A DNA stretch of 61,764 nucleotides from NCBI GenBank assembly GCA_031178065.1, contig JAPSJS010000015.1, positions 1 to 61,764 of the forward strand. Reading direction: 5' to 3'. The notes under the pieces were generated by a model. The model did not search any database. It was not told the DNA's origin and was given only the letters and a program-made list of their open reading frames with translations. Each line of letters starts with the position of its first letter. Positions within the stretch are counted from its first letter, which is position 1. Made by a program: the position numbers and the translations under genes. Below are positions 16,233 to 25,370 of this stretch, in pieces. Origin of the DNA: Altererythrobacter sp. Lineage in GTDB: Bacteria; Pseudomonadota; Alphaproteobacteria; Sphingomonadales; Sphingomonadaceae.

Positions 16233-17828
16233 ATGGCCGATCCCATCGAAGCCATTCTCGACTATTATGGGCCTTTGCTGTCAAGCGAGGTAGCGACTAG
16301 GCTCGCCGAGCGTGAAGGCATCTCGCCGACCGCCGCGCGCCAGCGCCTGTCGCGCGTTCGCGGAAACGTCCGCAAGCTCGCCGGCATTCCCTTCCCGCGC
16401 AACGCGCGCTTCATGTATCTCGACCAGCAATTCGGCTCTCCCACCTACTGGTATAAGCTGGCCGCCGCCCTAATCGCCAACAACTCTGCCCTCGGCTACG
16501 CGATCTCGGCGCTCAGACAGCACCGCGGCATGGTGCCGGCGCGCCAGTTTCCGGTCATCTGCGGATCGCCCGTCCGGCAGCTCAAGCATCTCTCCGCCGA
16601 CACCGTGCTCCAGCGTTTGAGCGAAGCCGGGCTGGTCAAGACCGTCGCGGTTTTGGGTGTCGGTGAATGCGTTGCGCTCGTCCAGGACGATGAATTCTAC
16701 ACGATCGGCGCCATCGAGATGCGCACGCGCACGATCACCGAGGATATCCTTTTGGCGGCGGTCCGCGACTGGCTGCGCAAGCTGGGCATCGCCAGCTATC
16801 ATCTCGTCGCTACCCGCACCCACGAAAAGCTGCCTCAGGTCGGCACCTTCGTCTGGGACCTGAGCGCCCCCTCCTATCTCGGCGCGGTCGTCCGCTTCAG
16901 CCCCGAGGGCGAGCCCAAGCCCGGCTTTGTCGTCTGCGACGTCAATCTGGCCGGGGACATCACGCTCGCCGGCGCGGCGCCCTTCATCCGCAAATGCACC
17001 ACGCTTCGCGCGCTGCGTAATGTCGGCCCCTGCATCCAGATCCTCGTCGCCGACCGCTTCCACAAGGAAGCCTTTGTCGCTTTGCGGGCGGCCGGCATCA
17101 TCGCCGCCACGCCTAAATCGCTGTTCGGTGCCGAAGTGGCGGAAGCCCTGCGCGAGCTAACCAGCGCGCTGACCGAGGCGGCCTACGCCTCCTTCGATGC
17201 CGAGAAGTTTGACCACCTCTTTCGGACGCTCGGCAAGATCGGCGGCGCGGCCAATCAGCTGCGCGGCGCGCTGTTCGAATACATGACCGCAGACATCGCC
17301 AAACGGACCTTCCTCGGCGAGATAACCATGAACCGCATCTTCAAGGTCGCCGACAAGGGGAAGGCCGAGATTGACGTGCTGGTCGTTCAGCAGAACCAGC
17401 GGCTGATCGCGATCGAATGCAAAGGCTACACGCCGCGCTCGATCATTCCCGACGACCTTTTCAAACGCTGGCTCCAGCACAATGTCCCGGTCGCCTATGC
17501 CTATATCCGCCAGCATTCCGAATGGCAGAACCTGCCGTGCCACTTCGAGTTCTGGACCAGCGCCCCGATCAGCGACGAGATGCTCGAACTGTTCCGACGG
17601 ACCAAGGCCGCGCTGAAGCCGAGCCGCTACACGATCGACCTGCGCGGCCCCCAGGATGTCTGGAAAACCTGTATCGACACCGGCGAGAAGAAGCTGATCG
17701 ATGCCTATAGCCATCACTTCACCCCGGGCGACGGCAGTCTGCCGCCGCTCTCGAAGGCCGCACCTCCCAAGCGAGCGCCTGAGCCGCCGGAATATGAGGA
17801 AGACGATTGGGGGGTGCATGACGGCTGA
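16233..17828 (+). CDS. Winged-helix protein with PD-(D/E)XK nuclease domain
   Basis: This 531-residue protein starts with a helix-turn-helix-like region (SEVATRLAEREGISPTAARQRLSRVRG, about 17-44) and continues through several winged-helix-like segments. Near the C-terminus it has a restriction-endonuclease-type catalytic set: E349 in FEYM, D381 in KAEIDVLVV and E395-x-K397 in LIAIECKGY. That arrangement is the Mrr/archaeal-resolvase style PD-(D/E)XK fold and predicts DNA cleavage with Mg2+. Its last 11 bases overlap the ATG of a HEPN protein, so the two are co-expressed. A defence function is inferred from the pairing and the neighbourhood; the family as a whole was not recognised. Confidence 0.65.
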   Translation: MADPIEAILDYYGPLLSSEVATRLAEREGISPTAARQRLSRVRGNVRKLAGIPFPRNARFMYLDQQFGSPTYWYKLAAALIANNSALGYAISALRQHRGMVPARQFPVICGSPVRQLKHLSADTVLQRLSEAGLVKTVAVLGVGECVALVQDDEFYTIGAIEMRTRTITEDILLAAVRDWLRKLGIASYHLVATRTHEKLPQVGTFVWDLSAPSYLGAVVRFSPEGEPKPGFVVCDVNLAGDITLAGAAPFIRKCTTLRALRNVGPCIQILVADRFHKEAFVALRAAGIIAATPKSLFGAEVAEALRELTSALTEAAYASFDAEKFDHLFRTLGKIGGAANQLRGALFEYMTADIAKRTFLGEITMNRIFKVADKGKAEIDVLVVQQNQRLIAIECKGYTPRSIIPDDLFKRWLQHNVPVAYAYIRQHSEWQNLPCHFEFWTSAPISDEMLELFRRTKAALKPSRYTIDLRGPQDVWKTCIDTGEKKLIDAYSHHFTPGDGSLPPLSKAAPPKRAPEPPEYEEDDWGVHDG

Positions 17829-18252
17829 TCCGCACGACCTTGCCCGCGCTTTCACGAGAACCTTCGCGCACGTCGAATATTCCCTGAAGCGCTCCGGCTA
17901 TCTGCGCCCCAAGCGGGACGTCGCCGAGGCCGACTGGGATGCCTTCGCCCGCGACCTCGGGCCGGCATTCTTCAAGGCGGTGGTCGACAAGGGGATCGCC
18001 AAGACCCTGATCGGCGAACCGCCCCGCCGCCTTCTCGCCGACCTGCAATGGTCGCCCGAAATCCCGACGCCGCTGACCAACGTCCACGGCCTGATCATCG
18101 AGGGGGTCTGCCGCGTGCGCAACAGCTATCATCACGGAGAGAAGTTCGTTGGCGGGCCCGAGGGACAATATGATCGCGACAGGGTGCTGGTCGCCGAGGC
18201 GCATGCGGTGCTGGACGAGGCGGTCGCTTGGTCGCATCTCATCAACGGCTGA
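17818..18252 (+). CDS. HEPN-domain protein (putative ribonuclease)
   Basis: This 144-residue predicted all-helical protein has the HEPN catalytic signature R-x4-H at R101-H106 (RVRNSYHHGEKF), in the RN-x3-HG form typical of HEPN proteins in defence loci. Many HEPN proteins cut tRNA or mRNA as toxins in abortive-infection or toxin-antitoxin systems; others are inactive adaptors. The ATG at 17818 lies inside the end of the upstream nuclease gene, giving tight translational coupling. No antitoxin-like nucleotidyltransferase (MNT) lies beside it, so the partner is probably the nuclease protein. Confidence 0.65.
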   Translation: MTADPHDLARAFTRTFAHVEYSLKRSGYLRPKRDVAEADWDAFARDLGPAFFKAVVDKGIAKTLIGEPPRRLLADLQWSPEIPTPLTNVHGLIIEGVCRVRNSYHHGEKFVGGPEGQYDRDRVLVAEAHAVLDEAVAWSHLING

Positions 18253-18368
18253 CTTGTGGCATCGATGACGCCGTTTCCGGGGGGTAGGGACCTGGGTCGC
18301 TTGCCAACCGGCATGGCGCACGCGGCACCTTCATCTGGTGTGGGGCGCAAGGAGTGGAGCGAAGCTAA

Positions 18369-19568
18369 TCAAGGTTTGCGCCGATCGCTCAATGACACGA
18401 CTTCAGCATCCCCATCGGTACGCGCGCCAACGACGCGCATCGACGGTTTCAGTCGCACCAAGTTCGGCGGCGATGGAGAGAGATATTCCTCCGAAAGTCC
18501 GCTTAGGTTCGCGATGTCCGCAGCGCTTAGTCCGATCTCTCGAACGAGGTCGGAGCGACTGACGATGCCCTCATCGAGAATCATCTCAATCGACGCAGCA
18601 AGGTTATGGGGCTGCTCAACCGGCAGCTCGCCGTCCAGGGGCTCAAACCCGCGCCAGCGCCGATAGCTGTAGTACTGCCAGAGTCGCCGCTCGTATTCGG
18701 GCGTGATGCGTTCCATTGCGGCCAGGCGCTTGATCATTGCGGCGACGGCGACTTTCCACTTTGGCTTGATGCTGAGCAGCGCCTCCAGCGACAACGAGTA
18801 GACGTCATCGCCGAACGAGGACTCGGGCAGCAGGAAGGCGCCGGCGAAGGCCATGGCCTGTTCTTCGATGAGAGTGAAATGTTCAGCCAGGTTTTGAGGA
18901 TTGACTCGGCGATGCAGGACGACGTGCCCGAGTTCGTGAGCAGCATCGAACCGGCGGCGCACACCGACGTTCTTATCCCGCGCTAGAAGAATGTAGGGTC
19001 GGCCATTCTCGGCCCAACGCGAAACCCCGTCGAGCTTGGCCGAACCGATCTCGTCCTGGGCAACGACGATGCCGGCGTTCTCGATCACCAGAAGAAGGTC
19101 CTCTATCGGCTCCTCGCCGAGCGACCAATGTTCGCGCAGTGCGCGCGCATAATGCTCGATGTCCGCGATCCGCAGCGTCCGGAAATCGCGATCGCCGATC
19201 AGGTCCGGAACATCGACCGTCGGCAGTTCGACGTGCTCGCTCACCGCGTTGTCGATCGCCTCGACAAAACCGAGCTTCGCCTCGGCCTTGTCCCGCATGC
19301 GCCCCAGTTCCGACTTCATCGAGCGGAAGAAGGCAGCACCTTTCGCTCGATCAACCGGCTTGAAGAACCAGCTCACTTCGACTCCGAGGACCTCCGCGAG
19401 ACGTGGCAGAACGGCAGGGTCGGGCTTCTGATCGTGATCGTCGCTCTCCCACTTCGAGATTGTCGTGTCGGCGCGCTCGACCAGCTCGGCCAGTTCCTTC
19501 TGTCGAAGTGCGCGCGCGCCGCGCGCCATGCGCAGCCGCGCTGGCACGAATCCCTCAACGCCGGGCAT
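18369..19568 (-). CDS. XRE-family HTH protein with ImmA/IrrE metallopeptidase domain
   Basis: This 399-residue protein has an N-terminal XRE helix-turn-helix (LRMARGARALRQKELAELV then TISKWESD, residues about 12-45) and a central ImmA/IrrE domain with the zinc motif HExxH in DAAHELGHVVLH. Relatives bind DNA and cleave or inactivate a repressor or antitoxin upon stress, phage or mobile-element activation (the COG2856 group). The final 100 residues are unassigned. It follows a 230-residue protein gene on the same strand after 35 bases, so the two form an operon resembling toxin-antitoxin or mobile-element control modules. Confidence 0.8.
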   Translation of the reverse strand: MPGVEGFVPARLRMARGARALRQKELAELVERADTTISKWESDDHDQKPDPAVLPRLAEVLGVEVSWFFKPVDRAKGAAFFRSMKSELGRMRDKAEAKLGFVEAIDNAVSEHVELPTVDVPDLIGDRDFRTLRIADIEHYARALREHWSLGEEPIEDLLLVIENAGIVVAQDEIGSAKLDGVSRWAENGRPYILLARDKNVGVRRRFDAAHELGHVVLHRRVNPQNLAEHFTLIEEQAMAFAGAFLLPESSFGDDVYSLSLEALLSIKPKWKVAVAAMIKRLAAMERITPEYERRLWQYYSYRRWRGFEPLDGELPVEQPHNLAASIEMILDEGIVSRSDLVREIGLSAADIANLSGLSEEYLSPSPPNLVRLKPSMRVVGARTDGDAEVVSLSDRRKP

Positions 19569-19603
19569 GATGCATCCCGTTCATTACGAACCCTTCCCGA
19601 CCG

Positions 19604-20296
19604 TCACTTCTTGGGTGCGGGCTTTTTCCTGAGTTTCGGCAGCTTGCGCTGTACGACCTTGCGGACGGGCTTCTTCGTGCCCGCGATCTTCTCGCGCAAA
19701 TATCCCATGATCTGCTCGAACGAGTAGCTGTGATAGCGCTGCTTTAAGTCGGTCGATGGAACCCACAAACCGACAAACGAAGGAATCTCCGGCGTCGCTG
19801 CATTGTGTTCCGAGACGATCAGGCCGCCGAAGGCGCCGTCGGGGATGAGCGTGGACACGGCATCCGCCGCTGGTTCGAAAAGCGTGCCTTGGGGATCGAG
19901 CGGTGCGTTCCGGGCGCACAACGTCTCGACATAAGAGGATCGCGTCCGCAGTTGGCGCGGCGCGCCGTTGTAGCGGCTGAAAACCAAGCCGAGGACCAGG
20001 GTGAAAGCACCGATCCGGACCGTCGGGTAGCTCCAAGTTGCGGGCGTCGTCCAGCTGGTGCCGACTTCAAGAGCCGTCCGAGCTCCGGCGGCGCGGACCG
20101 CCCGCTCCATGAAATGACGCCGCAACGTGCCTCGCGCCTGCTTCGCGGACGGCACGTTCGCCTCGGGAATCGTCCGGACCGCATCAGCGGTCGCCGCGAC
20201 CATCTCCTCATCGAGCGCCTGAAAGAAGCGCAACAGCTGCTCGAGGTCGGTTGAGCGGGTCAGCAGATCAAGCGGGAAGAGGGGTCGATGCGGCAT
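19604..20296 (-). CDS. Hypothetical protein, operon partner of XRE-ImmA/IrrE protein
   Basis: This 230-residue soluble protein has a basic Lys/Pro-rich tail (the last 25 residues are mainly K, P and A). Recognisable segments include a helical N-terminus (LEQLLRFFQALDEEMVAATADAV) and a mixed core ending FVGLWVPSTDLKQRYHSYSFEQIMGYLREKIAG. No family was recognised. The basic tail suggests nucleic-acid contact. ATG at 20296 was chosen over GTG at 20305 because GAAAG lies at a usable distance. As first gene of the operon with XRE-ImmA/IrrE it might be the toxin or effector. Confidence 0.55.
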   Translation of the reverse strand: MPHRPLFPLDLLTRSTDLEQLLRFFQALDEEMVAATADAVRTIPEANVPSAKQARGTLRRHFMERAVRAAGARTALEVGTSWTTPATWSYPTVRIGAFTLVLGLVFSRYNGAPRQLRTRSSYVETLCARNAPLDPQGTLFEPAADAVSTLIPDGAFGGLIVSEHNAATPEIPSFVGLWVPSTDLKQRYHSYSFEQIMGYLREKIAGTKKPVRKVVQRKLPKLRKKPAPKK

Positions 20297-20326
20297 CAGG
20301 CGCACTTTCGTATTTATGACAAATTA

Positions 20327-20354
20327 TGTATAAACTTTCGCCAAAAGGTTGCAA
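20327..20354 (-). promoter_or_regulatory. Predicted sigma70-like promoter of the XRE-ImmA/IrrE operon
   Basis: On the minus strand TTGCAA (20349-20354), 16 bases, TATACA (20327-20332), in a locally AT-rich segment that also holds the arms TTTAT and ATAAA, a possible binding site for the XRE regulator encoded in the same operon. Confidence 0.35.
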
Positions 20355-20522
20355 CCCCTATTCTGTTGGCGTCACATCAATGCGTAGGGGTAGGTTCGGA
20401 CCTGCGCCCGCGCGGCTCAATAGTGGTCAGCTTGGCCTAACTCCTCAGAAGTGCTGATTGTATGGGGTCTCGCTAGGGACAGAGCGTACGTCTCTGGGAA
20501 CGTGAGCGGCCACCTTGAAGCT

Positions 20523-21305
20523 TCATTCGTCTCTGGCGACCAGGGTCGGATCGGATGAAAGGCGGCTCGGCGGCGGAAGACCAGCTTCGTGCGCCTCGCG
20601 GATTTCTCGGCTGCGCAGGGTGATCCACGTGGGGAACGGGATCGCCAAATCCTGAAACCAGATCGCACGATTGAGCCAGGGATGACCCTGCTCATGAAGC
20701 TGTTGGGCGTGATCGCTCCTTTCGAGCAAGGGACCGAACGCTACCTCTGCCATGTCCATCGTCGCCAACATGGTGTCGAGCCTGTTCAACACCGCCGCCT
20801 CAAAGGCCGCAAGATCATCCCTATCTGCCTGATTGGGAAAGCGGATCGTGCTGATTACTGCATCCGGAAGATATCGGAAAACCGTGAGCGGCGCTCCCAT
20901 GTCATTCCACCAGATCGCCGGCATCGCGATGCCGTCGGCGCGCTTCTGTTTCGGGTGCCGCGGAAGCTCGGCGATGCTGAGGTCGACCAGCTCATTGAAG
21001 CTCGTGACGAACCAGACATGGTGTTCGGCACCCCAGAAGCCGCCCCAGGTGTCATGGCCGGCGGCCGCATAGACTTCCACCGAACAGAATGCGCCCATCC
21101 ACATGCGACCGCCGATTCCGAAGCGGTCGAGCGCGGTCTGAAGCGCTTTCGCGGCTTGCAGGCATTTCATCGAATAGGCCTCGCCATAATGTGCCCGTGC
21201 CGTCGCATCGACCGCCTGCGCGACAAGCCGTCGCAGGAATGGAGGTGTTCTGCGACGCGCCTTGGCCTTCGCCACCTGCGCTTTGAGAAAGGCGGGTTTG
21301 ATCAT
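20523..21305 (-). CDS. Cys-His-Asp (transglutaminase-like) protein of the NACHT operon
   Basis: This 260-residue protein contains a candidate papain/transglutaminase-type triad in the family order and spacing: C48 in SMKCLQAAKAL at the head of a helix, H95/H96 in GAEHHVWFV, and D108 in NELVDLSIAEL. The H-x-W followed by a short strand and V-D-L is how transglutaminase-like cysteine peptidases look. It would hydrolyse or transfer amide bonds, or use the fold for binding. Its ATG overlaps the stop of the giant NACHT gene by four bases, so it is co-translated with it. Activity is an inference from three residues; no family name is certain. Confidence 0.5.
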   Translation of the reverse strand: MIKPAFLKAQVAKAKARRRTPPFLRRLVAQAVDATARAHYGEAYSMKCLQAAKALQTALDRFGIGGRMWMGAFCSVEVYAAAGHDTWGGFWGAEHHVWFVTSFNELVDLSIAELPRHPKQKRADGIAMPAIWWNDMGAPLTVFRYLPDAVISTIRFPNQADRDDLAAFEAAVLNRLDTMLATMDMAEVAFGPLLERSDHAQQLHEQGHPWLNRAIWFQDLAIPFPTWITLRSREIREAHEAGLPPPSRLSSDPTLVARDE

Positions 21306-24300
21306 GTGGCAGGAGATGCCTTCTCAGCGGGCCGCGAGACATTGACGACATAGACATCGATCACATCGCGGAGGTTCTCGGGCAGCCGGTCGATGAGCAT
21401 CGTCCGGAGGTCGTCCGGGGTCTTCAGTCGCGCCAACCCGTCGGGATGGGTGGGCAGGTTCTTTCCCGGCACATCGCCGAACCACAGGACGATATAGGCC
21501 CCCCGGCCTTCGGCATGCCAGTCATGCAGATACCGTGCGGCAAGCTGCTCGACCGGTGCGGTCCAGACCTCGGGGTGCCACTGCCCCTTGATCTCGACCG
21601 GCAGACCGATGCTGCCGAGGATCGCGGCAATGTCCGCGCGCTTCTGCTGTGGCATGTGCATTTCCGGCGCGAAGCGGATCGCGTCGGGCAACTGGCCGGA
21701 GATATGCTCGACCAGGCGGTTGCGGCAGAAATTCTCGCCGCGTGGTTTGGCGCCGTCCCAATAGGCTTCCCACATGTCGGTTGCTGTTGAATGCATCCGG
21801 TCGTCGAGGGCTTTGATGCGGTCGCCAAAAAATGCCCGCATATCGTCGATCGTCGATGGCAGTCCGCCGCCGACGACGGCGGCGAGACCTGCAACCGACA
21901 CTGGCGTGAACTCCGAATCGCGCCGGGCACGCAGCTGGAGCGCCAGGGCATGCCGCAGTGGATCGACATAGCTCGGATCGGCCACGGCGATCAGATGTTC
22001 GAGCGCGGTGGTCGCGTCCCGCGACGGGTCGCCGCTGATGGCGTAGCCGCTGTTCTCTATCGTCGATGTCGCATCCCAGGGATTGGTATCGCCGCTCGAA
22101 CTGCCATGCGGACGCGAGGTTCGCGGCCAGGCATGGCTGAACCGCTCGACGATAAACTGGCGCTGGGCGACCGAAAGCCGCCGATCTGCATCGTCCCGTT
22201 CGCCGGACACGCGGTTTCTGATGAACCAGAGAAAGTCGCGATCATCCGCCGCGGCTTCCACGAGCCAGTCAAAGGTCGCATCGAAATCGACCAGAAAATC
22301 GAGCGCGAGCCACGCCAGCATCGTTTCATAGTCGCGATGCAGGCGGCTGCGGGTTTCACGCGCCAGAGCCTGCAGTTCGGTCAGCTCGGCATGGCGGGTC
22401 GCGTGGCCGAGCAGTTCGGCCTCGACCGTTGCCGGAAGCGACGGGAAACGGCGCAGCCACTCCACCGCCAATCGCCCCGCCAATGGCCGCCAGCGCGGAT
22501 CATTGCCGAGAAAATAAAGGTCAGAGACATGACCGGCCTTGCGCTCGAGTTGCGGCTCGATCGACGTGCGGAAGAACCGTTCGATCGCGGCGTCGTCGCA
22601 GAGCACGGCATCCTCAAGCGGCTTCAGGTCGGTGCCGCCGGAAATCTGGGATTCGGTCGTACGCCTCCATGCCATGAACGCGGACTCGCGCGCTTCGACC
22701 GTCAGATCATCAACACCGAGGCCGCGTCGCAGCCGCTCGGCCACCCCGCACACCAGGCTAAGTTCGGCGAAGTAGATCCTGTCGTTGAGGTGCGTCTCGA
22801 CGATATCCTTTGCGGATGGCCGGTCGTTACGATCGAAGCTCGCCATGAAGCCCTGCAGCACCCGCTCGCCTAGGTCTTCGCCCAGAAACGCAATCACGCG
22901 CGTCTCGGGCGGGGCTTCCCGGTCGAAGCCCCTGAACCGGCCGAGATAGGCCTTGGCGGGATCGTACAGTAGCTTCGGTGCGCCCGCGTTGACCGCTAGA
23001 AGATCCTTGGCGATGCTGTCGCGAAAGGTCTGATGGATTGCGGCCCGCCGTGCCTCGGCTTCTTTCTTGGCCGCCGCTTCCTTCTCCTCCCATTCATAGA
23101 CGAGCGGCTTCGACAGCTCCTCGAGCCTCGCCATAAATGCGGGCGAGTCAGCCCCGATCTTGGCCGCTGCCTCCCGAACAGTCGCGGTAATCCCGTCTCG
23201 GCGCGGTGCGAGCAGGACAAGTTCCTCGAGCATTTCCAGATCAGCGGCTCCGTCACCGCGACGACGGTCGAGCTCCTCGATTAGCGCAATGACCTCATCC
23301 TCCTTGGGATAGAGGTCGAGACCGCATTTGTAGAAGGCATAGGCCGCGTCGCGGACATGCTCGCAGCCGGCGTCGAACACGACATAGGTCTGGACGGCGC
23401 GACGGACCGCCGGATGTGTGCCGAACCAATTGGTGAGCGCATTGGTCGTCTCGCGCTTATAGCCCTGGTTGTGATCGACCCAGTGCAGCCGCCGCCAGAT
23501 GTCTGCTGGCGGCATATCAGGATCGAGCCTCAGTGCGCAAAGTCCTGCCAGATGAACCAGATCGGCAACCTGCGCCTTGGCCGAGTGATCGCTGTCGTTG
23601 GCCAGCGGCTCGCCATAGTCCCGCGCCGCGTCAAGCAGCTCCGTCAGCTGGGCGCTCGTCAGTACCTCGATCGACCTGTCGCTGAGATGAGCATGATCGA
23701 TCCGGTCGTCACTCTGATCGACATCGCTGACGGTGACGCCAATATACGCGTAGAGCGCGCGGATGGCCAGATCCATGGACACCGTGCCGAGCCCGAGATC
23801 GTGCAACACCTCCCAGGCCAGCCGGCGATCATCTTCGCCACCTTGCGCCAGCAGCCGTTCGATCGTCTCGGCGGGATTGTCGATCCGGCCCATTTCACGC
23901 AACGCATCGGCGGCGCGGCTGCGCTCGCCATAGTAGCGCGCCGTGTCGAACATCATCGCGCGCAATTCCGGCTTCAGCGCCGCAGTTAGATCGCTTCCCA
24001 CCATCGCCTCGACCAGCAACAGCGTAAGATGCGTGTGCTGATCGGGCGTTCCGATCAGAGCAAGGATTTCGTCCTTGAGTTCGACGCGCATGAGACCGCT
24101 TGCCGGATGCCGGCCCCAATCCTCCGCGCGGAAAAACGGGTCACGATCGGACAGCGCAGCTAGGGCGCCGAGCAGGCGGCGCGCGACATGGACGGGCATC
24201 GTCTCGGCATCCCCATAGCGCAGCACCGCATAGGGATCTGCGGCGACACAGACCTCCGCCAACGTATCACCGAAATGGGCCATCCAGGCGTGCAACCCGC

Positions 24301-25342
24301 GCAGCGATGTCGGTACGCCGTGGCCCTGGCCGAACAGCGAGAAGAGCCGCCGCGCCGACACGCCGGACTGGAAACAGCGCGCGAGCCACTTCGCGCCGAG
24401 ATACTCGGCGATGACCCGATGCAGGAGATGAAAACGCTGGCCGCCCTCTGCTTCGAACAGCCTGGTATGTAGCGCGAATTCGATATCCTCGGCGTGCCCG
24501 AGCGCGGCAATGCTGCCGACATGGACGCAGCCATCGGGAGTCTTACCTGCCGGGCCATTGAACAGCCCTGCAATGTCACATAGCAATTGGGTGGCGGCGT
24601 AGGCACCGGCGGCGAGAAGGAGTTTCTCGGCCTCGGAATGCGCATGTGCGGCGTCCTGGTGCCGGGGATTATCTTCCTGCACGAGCAGCTGGCAGGCGCG
24701 ATCGAGCAATTGCGCGCGGCTGTCCGGCAGCGCCTCATCGCTCGCCGCGACCTCGCCGATCAGCCGCAGCGTTAGTGGATTCTTGTAGGTTTCTTCAAGA
24801 CCACGGTCGGCGAGATGGGTGAGCACGCCCTCGGCATCCACGGCAGGAAAATTACGGCGAAGGAAGAGCGTCGCGTCATCGCGGTCGAACGCCAGCAAGT
24901 GGAGGAGAATGGCGGGTCGCCCATAATCATCCTCGATCTTGATTCGATCGGCCGCCCCGCGCCAGTCGACTTCGCGGCTCGACAGGATGAAGCGGGGATA
25001 GCCAAGCTTCGACAGCTGGCTGAGGATGGCATCAACGCCGCCGCCTACGGTCGCGGACGCGATCTCATCCAGACCGTCGATGACAAGGCATTCGCCGTTA
25101 GGGATCAAGCGTTCAGGCTGAGCATTCCGCACAAAACTTGCCGCGCGGACATAGACGAAGCCAGCCTGCCGCCCGATCGCCTGCGCCAGCACGCTCTTGC
25201 CTAGGCCCGGATCGCCAAGGAGGACGACGGGGCCATCAAGATCAAGGATCGCCGCCTCATCGATGATGACCGGCGTGCGCGTAGTGGGATCTTCGAGCTC
25301 CAGCCTCCGGTCGATCTCGATACTTGGTTTCACATCCGCCAT
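21302..25342 (-). CDS. NACHT-type STAND ATPase with C-terminal PD-(D/E)XK-like nuclease domain
   Basis: This 1346-residue protein carries an N-terminal ATPase with Walker A GDPGLGKS (43-50) and the NACHT form of Walker B, LVIDGLDE (86-93), then a sensor (FILSSREVDW). About 1000 residues of helical, probably repeat-forming sequence follow, with a charged coiled coil near the middle (EWEEKEAAAKKEAEARR). Close to the C-terminus a nuclease-like set appears: D1237 in RADIAAILG, E1250-x-K1252 in LPVEIKGQW. Bacterial NACHT/STAND proteins sense phage components, oligomerise with ATP and activate an attached effector, here DNA cleavage. No Shine-Dalgarno is evident before the ATG at 25342. The next gene overlaps by four bases. 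Exact subfamily not recognised. Confidence 0.75.
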   Translation of the reverse strand: MADVKPSIEIDRRLELEDPTTRTPVIIDEAAILDLDGPVVLLGDPGLGKSVLAQAIGRQAGFVYVRAASFVRNAQPERLIPNGECLVIDGLDEIASATVGGGVDAILSQLSKLGYPRFILSSREVDWRGAADRIKIEDDYGRPAILLHLLAFDRDDATLFLRRNFPAVDAEGVLTHLADRGLEETYKNPLTLRLIGEVAASDEALPDSRAQLLDRACQLLVQEDNPRHQDAAHAHSEAEKLLLAAGAYAATQLLCDIAGLFNGPAGKTPDGCVHVGSIAALGHAEDIEFALHTRLFEAEGGQRFHLLHRVIAEYLGAKWLARCFQSGVSARRLFSLFGQGHGVPTSLRGLHAWMAHFGDTLAEVCVAADPYAVLRYGDAETMPVHVARRLLGALAALSDRDPFFRAEDWGRHPASGLMRVELKDEILALIGTPDQHTHLTLLLVEAMVGSDLTAALKPELRAMMFDTARYYGERSRAADALREMGRIDNPAETIERLLAQGGEDDRRLAWEVLHDLGLGTVSMDLAIRALYAYIGVTVSDVDQSDDRIDHAHLSDRSIEVLTSAQLTELLDAARDYGEPLANDSDHSAKAQVADLVHLAGLCALRLDPDMPPADIWRRLHWVDHNQGYKRETTNALTNWFGTHPAVRRAVQTYVVFDAGCEHVRDAAYAFYKCGLDLYPKEDEVIALIEELDRRRGDGAADLEMLEELVLLAPRRDGITATVREAAAKIGADSPAFMARLEELSKPLVYEWEEKEAAAKKEAEARRAAIHQTFRDSIAKDLLAVNAGAPKLLYDPAKAYLGRFRGFDREAPPETRVIAFLGEDLGERVLQGFMASFDRNDRPSAKDIVETHLNDRIYFAELSLVCGVAERLRRGLGVDDLTVEARESAFMAWRRTTESQISGGTDLKPLEDAVLCDDAAIERFFRTSIEPQLERKAGHVSDLYFLGNDPRWRPLAGRLAVEWLRRFPSLPATVEAELLGHATRHAELTELQALARETRSRLHRDYETMLAWLALDFLVDFDATFDWLVEAAADDRDFLWFIRNRVSGERDDADRRLSVAQRQFIVERFSHAWPRTSRPHGSSSGDTNPWDATSTIENSGYAISGDPSRDATTALEHLIAVADPSYVDPLRHALALQLRARRDSEFTPVSVAGLAAVVGGGLPSTIDDMRAFFGDRIKALDDRMHSTATDMWEAYWDGAKPRGENFCRNRLVEHISGQLPDAIRFAPEMHMPQQKRADIAAILGSIGLPVEIKGQWHPEVWTAPVEQLAARYLHDWHAEGRGAYIVLWFGDVPGKNLPTHPDGLARLKTPDDLRTMLIDRLPENLRDVIDVYVVNVSRPAEKASPAT

Positions 25343-25370
25343 GATATTAGTTTAATCATTGCTGCTCTTT

